Origin: Paraburkholderia sp041321145
Lineage (GTDB): Bacteria; Pseudomonadota; Gammaproteobacteria; Burkholderiales; Burkholderiaceae
DNA: 64,000 nucleotides
NCBI RefSeq assembly: GCF_041321145.1
Contig: NZ_JBGGWA010000003.1
Span: 248,001 to 312,000 of the forward strand
Reading direction: 5' to 3'
Part shown: positions 34,263-43,786 of the stretch, piece after piece
How the letters are laid out: each line of letters starts with the position of its first letter
How positions within the stretch are numbered: the stretch's first letter is position 1
The notes under the pieces: model-generated
What the model saw: the letters and a program-made list of their open reading frames with translations, nothing else
What the model was told of the DNA's origin: nothing
The model's database searches: none
Position numbers and translations under genes: made by a program

Positions 34263-35078
34263 ATGCCGCCCACCGTATTCATCGTCTCCGACGGTACGGG
34301 GATCACTGCCGAAACCTTCGCGCATTCGATCCTCTCCCAGTTCGACCAGAAATTCCGCCTGGTTCGCGTGCCCTTCGTCGACTCGACGGAAAAAGCCTAT
34401 GCGACGCTCGAAAAGATCAACGAAGCGATCCAGCAGGACGGCCGCCGTCCGATCGTGTTCACGACACTGGTGGACAGCGCCTCGAATCAGATCGTCAAAG
34501 GTTCGAACGCGCTCGTGCTGGACATGTTTCAGACCTTCGTCGAACCGCTCGAACAGGAGTTGGAGCTCAAGTCGAGCCACGCGATGGGCCGTGGTCACCA
34601 GAACGCGGATACCGAGGAATACAAAAACCGGATCGAGGCGATCAACTTCTCGCTCGCGCACGACGACGGTCAATCGAATCGAAATCTGGCCGACGCCGAT
34701 GTGATTCTGGTGGGCGTGTCGCGCAGCGGCAAGACGCCGACGAGCCTGTATCTGGCGATGCAGTACGGTGTGAAAGCGGCCAACTATCCGCTGATTCCGG
34801 AAGATTTCGAGCGCGGCAAGCTGCCTACGCCGCTATTGGCGCATCGGCAAAAGATGTTTGGCTTGTCGATCGACCCGCAGCGCCTGTCGGAGATCCGTAA
34901 CGAGCGCCGGCCGGGCAGTAAATATGCCGCGCCGGAAAACTGCCGTTACGAGATCAATGAAGCCGAAGCGATGATGCGGCGCGAAGGGGTCAAGTGGCTG
35001 TCGTCGACGCATAAATCGATCGAAGAGATCGCGACGACGATCCTGCAGGAGATCAAGCTGGACCGGCCGGCTTACTGA
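34263..35078 (+). CDS. ppsR: PEP synthase regulatory protein (PSRP, bifunctional kinase/pyrophosphorylase)
   Basis: The 271-residue DUF299 protein inactivates PpsA by ADP-dependent phosphorylation and reactivates it by phosphate-dependent removal. It starts PPTVFIVSDGTGITAETFAH and has the P-loop GVSRSGKTPTSLYLA near residues 149-163, ending in SIEEIATTILQEIKLDR. The ATG at 34263 gives the length usual in Burkholderia; an in-frame ATG at 34215 adds 16 Ser-rich residues and neither has a clear ribosome-binding site. Divergent from its target gene ppsA. Confidence 0.95.
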   Translation: MPPTVFIVSDGTGITAETFAHSILSQFDQKFRLVRVPFVDSTEKAYATLEKINEAIQQDGRRPIVFTTLVDSASNQIVKGSNALVLDMFQTFVEPLEQELELKSSHAMGRGHQNADTEEYKNRIEAINFSLAHDDGQSNRNLADADVILVGVSRSGKTPTSLYLAMQYGVKAANYPLIPEDFERGKLPTPLLAHRQKMFGLSIDPQRLSEIRNERRPGSKYAAPENCRYEINEAEAMMRREGVKWLSSTHKSIEEIATTILQEIKLDRPAY

Positions 35079-35142
35079 GCGCGACCTGTTTTGAATCCGC
35101 GCGTGGCGCTGGGATGACCGCAGGCCATTCTCATGACTTACC

Positions 35143-35925
35143 TCATGCGCGACGCTGCTGGCGGCACTGTTCGAACACGCAGACAGCCGCCGCAGCCGCC
35201 ACGTTCAAGGATTCCATGCCGCCCGGCTGAGGAATCGTCACCCGCAGCGAAACCGCATCGCGCCAGGCCTGCGAGACGCCTGCCCCTTCGTTGCCGAACA
35301 CCCACGCGAGCGGTCCGCTCAAATCACAATCGTAGATTGCCTCGGCACCGTGCGAATCCGTGATGACGACGGGCACCGCGAGGCGCTCGACCAGCATCTG
35401 CGCTTCGACATCCTCATGGATTTGCAGCAGGAAATGCGCGCCCATGCCAGAGCGCAATACCTTCGACGACCACGCATACGCAGTGCCCGGTGCGCAAAAC
35501 ACCTGCTGAATACCTGCGGCCGCCGCACTGCGCAGAATCGAACCGACGTTGCCGGCGTCCTGCACGCCATCCAGCACGAGGCAGGTTTGCGCGACTTTCT
35601 CCGGCAGCGGCGTAGCGAGCTTTTCGACCAGCAGCACAATCCCGACACCGTGCACGACGTTCGACAACTGGCCGAACAACGCATCCGGCAGCGTGACGAT
35701 GCGCTGCTCGTCGATCCGCGACACGATGGCCTGCGCTTCGTCGTGACGCAGCGCGCCCTCGGTAACGATGCACATTTCCGGCTGCCCGGCGACGTCGAGA
35801 TACGCGCTCGCGAGATGGAAGCCTTCGAGCAGCGCGTGACCGCTGCGCCGCTGCTGATGCGTCGAGCCGGCCAATGCCTTCAGGCGCTTGTAGAGCGGAT
35901 TGTCCCGCGAGGTGATGGCTTTCAC
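35143..35925 (-). CDS. SpoU/TrmH family RNA 2'-O-methyltransferase
   Basis: The 260-residue protein shows SPOUT motifs: DGVQDAGNVGSILRSA (motif 1), FGNEGAGVS (motif 2) and IPQPGGMESLNVAAAAAV (motif 3) that form the knotted SAM site. The N-terminal part (ITSRDNPLYKRLKALAGSTH, LLEGFHL) is the RNA-binding substrate domain of rRNA methyltransferases of the TsnR/RlmB group. The exact rRNA or tRNA target cannot be told. I start at GTG 35925, where similarity begins; no good ribosome-binding site is seen there, and the frame is open upstream into rnhB. Last gene of the long lpx operon. Confidence 0.85.
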   Translation of the reverse strand: MKAITSRDNPLYKRLKALAGSTHQQRRSGHALLEGFHLASAYLDVAGQPEMCIVTEGALRHDEAQAIVSRIDEQRIVTLPDALFGQLSNVVHGVGIVLLVEKLATPLPEKVAQTCLVLDGVQDAGNVGSILRSAAAAGIQQVFCAPGTAYAWSSKVLRSGMGAHFLLQIHEDVEAQMLVERLAVPVVITDSHGAEAIYDCDLSGPLAWVFGNEGAGVSQAWRDAVSLRVTIPQPGGMESLNVAAAAAVCVFEQCRQQRRA

Positions 35926-35986
35926 AGGCAGCGAAGACAGTGAGAATGAGGAAAAAGTTGGCGAGACGCTGGGCAACACATGACGC

Positions 35987-36748
35987 TCACGCGCCGCTGC
36001 GTTCACCGAAGGCGTCGTCGTCGAGCATGGTGCCGGTGAGCGTGCCGGGCACGACAATCACCTCGGCCGCCGGCAGGTTCAAACCCGTGCCGAAGCGCTG
36101 ATGCGCTTCACGCACCGGCGCAAACGAGCGCCGATGATGCTCGCACGGTCCATGTTCGCGCAGCGCCGCGAGATGCTGCGGCGTGCCGTAGCCGGCATGC
36201 GCATTGAAACCGTAGACCGGATAAGTTTGGTGCAATTCGAGCAGCATGCGGTCACGCGTGACCTTGGCGAGAATCGACGCCGCCGAAATACTTTTGACCA
36301 GCGCGTCGCCGCCGATCACCGCCTCGCTGCGAATACTCAGCGTCGGACAGCGATTGCCGTCGATTTTCACGAGCGTCGGCACGACCGACAGGCCCTCCAC
36401 CGCGCGCTTCATCGCCAGCATGGTGGCGTGCAGGATGTTCAGCGTATCGATTTCTTCGACGGTGGCCGACGCGATGCAATAAGCGAGCGCCCGGTCGACG
36501 ATCTTGTCGTACAGTTCGTCGCGCTTTTTGGCCGTGAGTACTTTGGAATCGTCGAGACCGCGAATCATCGGCTTCGACGGATCGAAAATCACGGCGGCAG
36601 CGACCACCGGGCCAGCCAACGGTCCGCGCCCTGCTTCGTCGACGCCGCACACGATGTCATCCGGCGTCTCGAAGTCGAGGCCGACCTGTTGCGCCGCCGC
36701 GCCTGCAACGGTCGCGGCCTTGCGGCGAGATACGCGTACGGTGGTCAC
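35987..36748 (-). CDS. rnhB: ribonuclease HII
   Basis: RnhB removes ribonucleotides misincorporated in DNA. The 253-residue protein has the active site CGVDEAGRGPLAGPVVAAAV (Asp-Glu), DDSKVL, and HAGYGTPQH; the C-terminal 40 residues (AAEVIVVPGTLTGTMLDDDA) are an extra tail beyond E. coli RnhB. The GTG at 36748 overlaps the lpxB stop (GTGA), which decides the start over the open frame to 37024. lpxB-rnhB adjacency is conserved. Confidence 0.95.
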   Translation of the reverse strand: MTTVRVSRRKAATVAGAAAQQVGLDFETPDDIVCGVDEAGRGPLAGPVVAAAVIFDPSKPMIRGLDDSKVLTAKKRDELYDKIVDRALAYCIASATVEEIDTLNILHATMLAMKRAVEGLSVVPTLVKIDGNRCPTLSIRSEAVIGGDALVKSISAASILAKVTRDRMLLELHQTYPVYGFNAHAGYGTPQHLAALREHGPCEHHRRSFAPVREAHQRFGTGLNLPAAEVIVVPGTLTGTMLDDDAFGERSGA

Positions 36749-37914
36749 GGCCGTGCCGTCCGCTTTTCGACGACGCTCGCCACGACTTCCGCCGCACGCT
36801 GTGCGGTGTTCTGCTTCAGCACGTGATGCATCTCCGTGAAGATTTCCGTCAGCGTGCGCCGGTTGGCCTCGTCGCGCAACTGTTTCAGCGTGGCTTCGGC
36901 GAGCGCCTGCGGTGTGGCGAAGTGCTGCAGAATTTCCGGCACGACGAAACGTCCCGCCAGGATGTTCGGCAAGCCCACGTACGGCAGATAGCCTTGACGA
37001 CGCATGATCTGGCCGGTCAGCCACGGCACCTTGTACGAAATCACCATCGGCTTTTTCAGCAGCGCGGCTTCCAGCGTCACTGTGCCGCTCTTCACGAGAA
37101 TCGCGTCGGCTGCCGTCATCGCGAGTTGCGATTGGCCGTCGGTGATGGTCAGCGCGAGCCCAGGGTGCGCGTCGACCAGCGGCCGCAGCATGTCGCGCAG
37201 CGCGGGCGTGGCCGCCGGCATCACGAAACGCAAGCCGGGCTCCTGGTGCTGCATCATCTCCATCGCGGCGAAAAACGTCGGACCGATCAGATCGATCTCC
37301 GAGCGCCGGCTGCCCGGCAACACCGCGATGATCGGACCACTTTCCGCAAGACCCAGCGTGCGGCGCGCGCCGAGCGTGTCAGGTTCGATCGGAATCTCGT
37401 CGGCCAGCGGGTGGCCCACGTAGGACGCCGCGATACCCGCCTTTTCCAGCAGCGCCGTTTCAAACGGGAACACGCACAGCATGTGGTCGACCGCTTTGGC
37501 GATCTTCTTGATGCGCCCGCCCCGCCACGCCCAGATGGACGGGCAGACGAAGTGAACCGTTGGAATGCCCGCTTCGCGCAACGGATGCTCCAGGCCGAAG
37601 TTGAAATCGGGCGCATCCACGCCGATAAACACCGACGGTGGCTCAGCCAGCAGTTGGCGCTTCAGTTCGTTGCGGATACCGAGAATCTCGGGGATGTGCC
37701 GCAATGCTTCGACATAGCCGCGCACCGTCAGCTTTTCCATTGGCCAGTGCGCGTCGAAACCTGCGGCGATCATGCGTGGGCCGCCGATCCCGTAGTACTG
37801 GGTGGCGGCGGGCAGACGCCTCGCGAGGCCGTCGAGTAGCGACGCCGCCAGCAGGTCGCCGGACGGCTCGCCGGCCACCATTGCGACGCGCAGCGGACTC
37901 GGTTGCAGTGCCAT
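36745..37914 (-). CDS. lpxB: lipid-A-disaccharide synthase
   Basis: LpxB joins UDP-2,3-diacylglucosamine and lipid X to form the lipid A disaccharide at the inner membrane. The 389-residue GT19 enzyme starts RVAMVAGEPSGDLLAASLLD and has CPSIWAWRGGRIKKIAK and LPGSRRSEIDLI. It starts three bases after lpxA stops, and its stop overlaps the rnhB start. Membership in the lpxD-fabZ-lpxA-lpxB series is conclusive. Confidence 0.97.
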   Translation of the reverse strand: MALQPSPLRVAMVAGEPSGDLLAASLLDGLARRLPAATQYYGIGGPRMIAAGFDAHWPMEKLTVRGYVEALRHIPEILGIRNELKRQLLAEPPSVFIGVDAPDFNFGLEHPLREAGIPTVHFVCPSIWAWRGGRIKKIAKAVDHMLCVFPFETALLEKAGIAASYVGHPLADEIPIEPDTLGARRTLGLAESGPIIAVLPGSRRSEIDLIGPTFFAAMEMMQHQEPGLRFVMPAATPALRDMLRPLVDAHPGLALTITDGQSQLAMTAADAILVKSGTVTLEAALLKKPMVISYKVPWLTGQIMRRQGYLPYVGLPNILAGRFVVPEILQHFATPQALAEATLKQLRDEANRRTLTEIFTEMHHVLKQNTAQRAAEVVASVVEKRTARP

Positions 37915-37917
37915 CGG

Positions 37918-38706
37918 CTAGCGGATGATGCCGCGTTGCGACGCTTCGACGAACGCGAGCAGCGTTTGTACCGGCGCATCGCCATCGCCGCCCGCGGACG
38001 CGAGTTCGCGCAGCTGCGCCTTCGCTTCTTCCAGCGACAGGCCGTTCTTGTACAGCAAACGGTACGCCGAACGTAGCGCCGAGATCGCGTCCGGCGAGAA
38101 GCCGCGGCGACGCAAGCCTTCCACGTTGATACCGTGCGGCTCGGCCTTGTTGCCGGCGGCGATCACGAACGGCGGGATGTCCTGCACCAGCGCCGAAGCA
38201 CCGCCCAGCATCGAATGCGCACCGATGCGCACGAACTGATGCACGCCCGACATGCCGCCGACGATAGCGTGGTCGCCGATCGTCACGTGGCCTGCCATCT
38301 GCGCATTGCTCGCCAGAATGACGTTGTTGCCGACGTGGCAGTCGTGCCCGAGGTGCACGTACGCCATGATCCAGTTGTCGTCGCCCAGCGTGGTGACGCC
38401 CGCGTCCTGCACCGTGCCGGTGTGGATCGTGGTGAATTCACGGATCGTGTTGCGATTGCCGATGACAAGCCGGGTCGGCTCGTCTTTGTACTTCATGTCC
38501 TGCGGACGGCCGCCGACCGATGCGTAGTGGCCGATCCGGTTGTCCTCGCCGATCGTGGTGTGACCTTCGATCACGCTATGCGAACCGACCGTGGTCCGTG
38601 CGCCGATCGTCACATGTGCGCCGATCACAGCATAAGGTCCGATTTCGACGGATTCGTCGAGTTGCGCGCCCGGTTCGACGATCGCAGTGGGATGAATCCT
38701 GCTCAT
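37918..38706 (-). CDS. lpxA: UDP-N-acetylglucosamine acyltransferase
   Basis: LpxA adds the first 3-hydroxyacyl chain to UDP-GlcNAc. The 262-residue left-handed beta-helix protein begins MSRIHPTAIVEPGAQLDESV with hexapeptide repeats, has the catalytic His region HLGHDCHVGNN and the loop GGRPQDMKYKDEPT, and a helical C-terminus. ATG 38706 has GAGGACGC upstream. Second-last enzyme of the lipid A block. Confidence 0.97.
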   Translation of the reverse strand: MSRIHPTAIVEPGAQLDESVEIGPYAVIGAHVTIGARTTVGSHSVIEGHTTIGEDNRIGHYASVGGRPQDMKYKDEPTRLVIGNRNTIREFTTIHTGTVQDAGVTTLGDDNWIMAYVHLGHDCHVGNNVILASNAQMAGHVTIGDHAIVGGMSGVHQFVRIGAHSMLGGASALVQDIPPFVIAAGNKAEPHGINVEGLRRRGFSPDAISALRSAYRLLYKNGLSLEEAKAQLRELASAGGDGDAPVQTLLAFVEASQRGIIR

Positions 38707-38798
38707 GCGTCCTCGCTTCTGATTCTGTTGCGTTGTCTGGATGGGCTGGGCGGAGCTTGCAGCGCTTAAGGAAAGCCGCTGACAGCCCCCGCACCGAC

Positions 38799-39263
38799 TT
38801 AAGCGTCTTTGTCCGTGTGCCGCACCGCGCACATCAGATCGGCTTCCGCCGCCACGACACCATCCACTTCGGCGCGCGCCTTGAACTTCCAGATGCCGCG
38901 CATATGACGCTCGAACGTGCAGTTCAGGATCAGCTGATCACCCGGTTCCACCACGCGCTTGAAGCGCGCATTGTCGATGCCCACGAACAGATACAGCGTG
39001 TTCGACGGGTCGCTCGGCTCTTCCGAGAACGTCAGCAGGGCCGCCGTTTGCGCGAGTGCTTCGAGAATCAGCACGCCGGGCATCACCGGACGAGTCGGAA
39101 AGTGACCCTGAAAATACGGCTCATTGATCGACACGTTCTTCAACGCTTTGATGCTCTTGTGCGGCTCGAGTTCGAGCACCCGGTCCACCAGGAGGATCGG
39201 ATAACGGTGCGGCAGCAGCGTGAGAATCTTGTGAATGTCGAGATTGATTTTTTCGGTGCTCAT
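38799..39263 (-). CDS. fabZ: (3R)-hydroxyacyl-ACP dehydratase FabZ
   Basis: FabZ dehydrates 3-hydroxyacyl-ACP in fatty-acid elongation and competes with LpxA/LpxD for hydroxyacyl-ACP. The 154-residue hotdog-fold protein has catalytic His in LPHRYPILLVDRV and Glu in VMPGVLILEALAQ. Start ATG 39263 (MSTEKINLDIHKIL). Located between lpxD and lpxA as in most proteobacteria. Confidence 0.97.
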   Translation of the reverse strand: MSTEKINLDIHKILTLLPHRYPILLVDRVLELEPHKSIKALKNVSINEPYFQGHFPTRPVMPGVLILEALAQTAALLTFSEEPSDPSNTLYLFVGIDNARFKRVVEPGDQLILNCTFERHMRGIWKFKARAEVDGVVAAEADLMCAVRHTDKDA

Positions 39264-39451
39264 GGCGTTTCTGCTCACGCATTGACTGCGCGACGATGAC
39301 TGCGGATGCTGGTGCAGGTGGGTTGATAACGCGCGCTGCCGGCGCTTGCCATGATCCGGCGGCCGTGCCACCCGGTCACGGCAACCGACTGTGCTTCCTG
39401 ATGCTCGTTGCCCGCTATTTTACGCGGTGCCGGCGGGCCCGCCGTGATATC

Positions 39452-40555
39452 TCAGGCTTTGTCGCCTGCTGAATCGTTTGCTGCATAGCCTGATTTATCA
39501 GCCCCGGCAGCGTTTTCAAGCGACTTGATGCGGTCGCGGAGTTTGTCGATGTTGCGCAGCAAGGCCGCACTCCTGTTCCAGTCCGCATGGTTCACTGCCG
39601 GGAACGCGCTGGTGTACATGCCGGGCTTCAACAGCGACTTGGACACGCCCGACTTCGCCGTGACGATCACGTAGTCCGCCAGCGTAACGTGCCCGGCAAT
39701 CCCTACCGCGCCACCAATCATGCAATGACGGCCAATCGTGGTGCTGCCCGCAATGCCCGCGCAACCGGCAATCACCGTATAGGCGCCGACCTTGCAGTTG
39801 TGGCCGATCTGCACGAGATTGTCGATCTTCACGCACTCTTCGATGATCGTGTCGGCCATTGCGCCACGGTCGATCGTCGTATTCGCGCCGATTTCGACGT
39901 CTGCCGCGATCGACACACCGCCAACCTGTGGAATCTTCACCCAGCTGCCGGTACGCGCATCGCCGTCGCCCACGAAATCCGGCGCGAAGCCGAAGCCGTC
40001 CGAACCAATCACCGCGCCTGCGTGCACGATCACGCGCTCGCCGAGCTTGCAGCCGTAGTACACCGCGACATTCGGATACAGATGCGAGCCCGCACCGATC
40101 CGCGTGCCACGGCCGATCACGACATTGGCATCCAGCCGCACGTTTTCGCCGATCACCGCGCTCGCTTCCACCGTGACGTGCGGACCAATCACAGCGCTCG
40201 CGGCAATCTGGGCCGACGGATCGATCGTCGCGCTCGGGTGCACGCCGGGCAACGCCTTGGGCGCTGCCATGTCGATAAAGGTTTGCGCGACGCGCGCGAA
40301 GTAAGCGTACGGATTCGGCGTGACGATGAAGTTCCGATCCTCGCGGGAGCCGAGTTTCGCGAGATCGTCGGCGTTGATCAACACCGCGCCCGCACGGGTC
40401 GTCTCGACCTGCGACAGGTACTTCGGGTTGGCGAGGAACGCCAGCTGGTCCGGGCCTGCCTGGTCGAGCGGCGCCAGACTGCTGACGCGATGCGCACCCT
40501 CTCCGACTATTTCACCGCCGAACCGTTGGACGATGTCCTCGAGCGAAAATGCCAT
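39452..40555 (-). CDS. lpxD: UDP-3-O-(3-hydroxyacyl)glucosamine N-acyltransferase
   Basis: LpxD adds the N-linked hydroxyacyl chain in lipid A synthesis. The 367-residue protein has an N-terminal uridine-binding domain (MAFSLEDIVQRFGGEIVGEG) and a left-handed beta-helix of hexapeptide repeats (catalytic His region around IGHNCKVGAYTVIAG), with a helical C-terminus (LLRNIDKLRDRIKSLE). ATG 40555 is set by family similarity; the frame is open upstream into a 49-bp repeat array. Confidence 0.97.
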   Translation of the reverse strand: MAFSLEDIVQRFGGEIVGEGAHRVSSLAPLDQAGPDQLAFLANPKYLSQVETTRAGAVLINADDLAKLGSREDRNFIVTPNPYAYFARVAQTFIDMAAPKALPGVHPSATIDPSAQIAASAVIGPHVTVEASAVIGENVRLDANVVIGRGTRIGAGSHLYPNVAVYYGCKLGERVIVHAGAVIGSDGFGFAPDFVGDGDARTGSWVKIPQVGGVSIAADVEIGANTTIDRGAMADTIIEECVKIDNLVQIGHNCKVGAYTVIAGCAGIAGSTTIGRHCMIGGAVGIAGHVTLADYVIVTAKSGVSKSLLKPGMYTSAFPAVNHADWNRSAALLRNIDKLRDRIKSLENAAGADKSGYAANDSAGDKA

Positions 40556-40572
40556 GCCTATCCTGTCTTGTG

Positions 40573-40748
40573 TGTCGACCAGAGTTAGCGCTTTAGCGCT
40601 TACTCTGGTCCCATGCAACGCTGTCGACCAGAGTTAGCGCTTCAGCGCTTACTTTGGTCCCATGCAACGCTGTCGACCAGAGTTAGCGCTTTAGCGCTTA
40701 CTCTGGTCCCATGCAACGCTGTCGACCAGAGTTAGCGCTTCAGCGCTT
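40573..40748. repeat. tandem 49-bp repeat array of palindromic units (about 3.6 copies)
   Basis: Copies begin at 40573, 40622, 40671 and 40720, exactly 49 bp apart; the last is cut at about 40748. Each unit contains a near-palindrome, GACCAGAG...CTCTGGTC outside and AGCGCT...AGCGCT inside, then a linker CCATGCAACGC. Copies alternate at a few positions (TTTAGC/TTCAGC; ACTCTGG/ACTTTGG), the latter giving a G-U pair in RNA. The array lies in the 258-bp gap between ompH and lpxD within the envelope operon. It looks like a REP/BIME-type element or mRNA-stabilising array, not CRISPR. Confidence 0.9.
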
Positions 40749-40813
40749 CAATTCCACGACCTTGTGCTGCGAGCCAGTCGACGACCTCGCGGCCGGCGGC
40801 CCGGCGGGCTCGC

Positions 40814-41341
40814 TCAGTTACCCGATGCCGCCAACGCCTTGAGCACCTGATCGGTAATGTCGATGCGCGGGCTCACATACACCGCTTCCTGAACGATCAG
40901 ATCGTAGTGCTGTTGCTCGGCGATCTGCTTGATCACCTTGTTGGCCCGGTCGAGCACCGCCGCCAGCTCTTCATTGCGGCGCTGGTTCAGGTCTTCGCGA
41001 AACTCGCGTTGCTTGCGCTGAAAGTCGGTATCCATCTGCGACAGATCGCGCTGTTTCTGCGCGCGGTCGGCAGCCGACATCGATGCGCCGTTCTTGTCGA
41101 GCGAATCGGACATCGATTTCAGCTTCGCCGCCATGTCGGCCAGATCCTTGTCGCGCTTGGCGAACTCGGCCTCGAGCTTGACCTGTGCAGCCTTCGCAGC
41201 AGCCGATTCACGCAGGATGCGGTCCGAATTCACCGCAGCGATCCTGGCTTCCTGCGCATGCGCGACCCCGACGCCCAGCGTCATTGCCAGCGCTAGCGCG
41301 CACGCCACACGTTTCGAAAACATACCGGTTAGCAAAGTCAT
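40814..41341 (-). CDS. skp: OmpH/Skp family periplasmic chaperone
   Basis: The 175-residue protein has a Sec signal peptide (KRVACALALAMTLGVGVAHA cut before QEARIA) and a long coiled-coil body (KLEAEFAKRDKDLADMAAKL, RKQREFREDLNQRRNEELAA), the shape of trimeric Skp, which holds unfolded outer-membrane proteins for BamA. ATG 41341 directly follows GAGAGG; ATG 41323 is the other possible start. It lies between bamA and lpxD, the conserved order. Confidence 0.94.
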   Translation of the reverse strand: MTLLTGMFSKRVACALALAMTLGVGVAHAQEARIAAVNSDRILRESAAAKAAQVKLEAEFAKRDKDLADMAAKLKSMSDSLDKNGASMSAADRAQKQRDLSQMDTDFQRKQREFREDLNQRRNEELAAVLDRANKVIKQIAEQQHYDLIVQEAVYVSPRIDITDQVLKALAASGN

Positions 41342-41415
41342 CCTCTCGATACTGTAGTTTGGCCGGGCCCGCCGTCGGTAGCCGGGGCCGGCCGCCGGAT
41401 CGCCGGGTCGCCGGA

Positions 41416-43719
41416 TCAGAATGCCGTCCCGATCTGGAACTGGAACTTCTGATACTGGTCGCCCGTATGCTTCGTGAGCGGGAAGCCCAGGCTGAGCTTG
41501 AGCGGACCGATCGGCGAGATCCACGCGAGACCGACACCATAACCGTAACGCAGGCCGTTCGCGCCGACACTATTGCCTTCCGTACCCCACACGTTACCAG
41601 CGTCAAGGAACGTGAAGACGCGCAGCGTGCGGTCGTAGCCCGTACCCGGCAACGGGAATGTCAATTCGATGTTACCCACCAGCAGCTTCGAGCCGCCGAT
41701 CGGGTCGCCCGTCTTGGCGTCGCGCGGACCCAGCGAGCTCGGCTCGTAGCCCCGCACCGACCCGATACCGCCGGCATAGTAGTTCTTGAAAATCGGGTAC
41801 GGCTTGCCGCTTAGGCCGTTACCGTAACCACCCTGGAAGTTGAAGCCCAGCACGAAACCACGCGCAAACGAATAATAGTACTGCGCATTGATGTCGGCCT
41901 TGTAGTACTGCGTGCCACCGATCGGCGTGCCGTATTCGGCGTTCGCCTGCGTGAAGTAGCCGCGGCTCGGCACCAGTGCACTGTCACGCGCGTCACGCGA
42001 CCAACCCACCGTGATCGGCACGTTGTTCGACACACGGCCGAACTGCTTCACATAATCGATATAGCTTTGCGGCGTGTTCGCGTCGATGTCCAGCTGGTTC
42101 TGCTCGAGGCCGGCACCGAAGTACACCGTGTCGACTTCGGAGAACGGAATACCGAACTTCAGGTCGCCGCCGATCGTGACGATCTTGAAGCTCGAATCCG
42201 TCGAGTAGTACAGCGGCTGATACGTGCGGTAGTAGACGTCGGTAATCCGCTTGATGCCGTCGACCGTGAAGTACGGGTCGACCTGCGTGACCGTCAAGGT
42301 ACGGTATGTCTTGGCGGTGTTAATGTTCACCGCGAGACTCGTACCTGAGCCGAACACGTTGTCCTGCGACACGCCCGCGGACAGCACCACCTTGTCGGTC
42401 GACGAGAAGCCCGCACCCAGCGTGATCGCACCGGTCGGCTTTTCGGCCACCTTGACGTCCACATCGACCTGGTCCGGCGTGCCTTCCACGGGCACGGTGG
42501 TCACGTCGACATCAGTGAAGTAGCCAAGACGGTTGATCCGGTCTTTCGACAGCGCGAGGCGGTTTGAATCAAACCACGAACTTTCGAGCTGGCGCATTTC
42601 GCGGCGCACCACTTCGTCGCGGGTACGCGTGTTGCCGACCACGTTGATGCGGCGCACGTACACGCGGCGGCTCGGGTCCACTTGCAGCGTCAGGTCGACC
42701 TTGTGGTGCTCCTGATCGATCTGCGGCTGCGCGTTGACGGTCGCGAACGCATAGCCATATTCGCCCAGCTTGTCGACGATCGCCTTGGTGGTGGCTTGCA
42801 GCTTTTCAGCCGAGAAGCGGTCACCCGGTTTGATCTTGATGAGCTTGGCCAGCTCCGGCTCGCGGTCGAGCAGGTTACCGGCCAGCTTGATGCTGCTAAT
42901 CGTATACGGCTCGCCTTCGTGCAGCGTGACCGTCAGATACATGTCCTTCTTGTCCGGCGTGATCGACACCTGGGTCGACTCGATGTTGAACTCGAGATAG
43001 CCGCGATTCAGGTAATACGAGCGGACGTTTTCTAGGTCGCCGGTGAGCTTGTCTTTCGCGTACAGGTCGTTCTTCGTGTACCACGAGAACCAGTTCGGCG
43101 TGGACAGCTGCATTTCGTCGCGCAGCGTACCCGTGCTGAACGCCTTGTTGCCGATGAAGTTGATCTGGCGGATCTTCGCGCTCGGACCTTCGGCCACCGA
43201 GAACAGCACCGACACGCGGTTGCGGTCGATCGGCGTGATAGTAGTAGTGACTTCGGCGGCATAGTAACCGCGCGTCAGGTACTGGCGCTTCAGCTCCTGC
43301 TCGGCCTTGTCGACGAGTGCCTTGTCGTAGTAACGGCCTTGCGACAAACCGACCGCGCGCAGCGCCTTGGTCAGGTTGTCCTTCTCGAACTCATGAATGC
43401 CGGAAAAGTCGATCGTGCCGATGGCCGGACGCTCCAGCACCTGCACGATGACGACATTGCCTTCGGTCGCGATCTTGACGTCGTTAAAGAAGCCCGTGGC
43501 GTACAGCGCGCGAATGGCTTCTGATGCCTTGTCGTCGCTGAACGTATCGCCTTGCTTGATGGGCAGGTAGGCAAACACGGTACCGGGTTCGACGCGCTGC
43601 AATCCCTCGATCCGGATGTCTTGCACCACGAAGGGTGTCGTTGCGTGAGCAACCAGCCCATGCGCGGCGAATGCCGCGGCTATAACGGTCTTTGGAACAA
43701 AGCGATGAGGTTTAAACAA
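41416..43719 (-). CDS. bamA: outer membrane protein assembly factor BamA
   Basis: BamA is the core of the BAM complex that inserts beta-barrels into the outer membrane. The 767-residue protein has a signal peptide (ending around AHATTPF), five POTRA domains (about residues 28-420: FVVQDIRIEGLQRVEPGTVF and similar starts) and a 16-strand barrel with the L6 motif VRGYEPSSLGP and a terminal Phe. Upstream is rseP, downstream ompH; all three belong to the sigma-E-type envelope block. Confidence 0.97.
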   Translation of the reverse strand: MFKPHRFVPKTVIAAAFAAHGLVAHATTPFVVQDIRIEGLQRVEPGTVFAYLPIKQGDTFSDDKASEAIRALYATGFFNDVKIATEGNVVIVQVLERPAIGTIDFSGIHEFEKDNLTKALRAVGLSQGRYYDKALVDKAEQELKRQYLTRGYYAAEVTTTITPIDRNRVSVLFSVAEGPSAKIRQINFIGNKAFSTGTLRDEMQLSTPNWFSWYTKNDLYAKDKLTGDLENVRSYYLNRGYLEFNIESTQVSITPDKKDMYLTVTLHEGEPYTISSIKLAGNLLDREPELAKLIKIKPGDRFSAEKLQATTKAIVDKLGEYGYAFATVNAQPQIDQEHHKVDLTLQVDPSRRVYVRRINVVGNTRTRDEVVRREMRQLESSWFDSNRLALSKDRINRLGYFTDVDVTTVPVEGTPDQVDVDVKVAEKPTGAITLGAGFSSTDKVVLSAGVSQDNVFGSGTSLAVNINTAKTYRTLTVTQVDPYFTVDGIKRITDVYYRTYQPLYYSTDSSFKIVTIGGDLKFGIPFSEVDTVYFGAGLEQNQLDIDANTPQSYIDYVKQFGRVSNNVPITVGWSRDARDSALVPSRGYFTQANAEYGTPIGGTQYYKADINAQYYYSFARGFVLGFNFQGGYGNGLSGKPYPIFKNYYAGGIGSVRGYEPSSLGPRDAKTGDPIGGSKLLVGNIELTFPLPGTGYDRTLRVFTFLDAGNVWGTEGNSVGANGLRYGYGVGLAWISPIGPLKLSLGFPLTKHTGDQYQKFQFQIGTAF

Positions 43720-43786
43720 CGTGCTTCCCCAGTGTGTATAGCTGCATCAGGTCAGACGGTCGTCATCGTGAACGCCGCCTGACACT

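Noticed and set aside
40573..40748. Possible CRISPR array at the 49-bp repeats
   Set aside because: Units are directly adjacent with no unique spacers, and no cas genes are present in the window.
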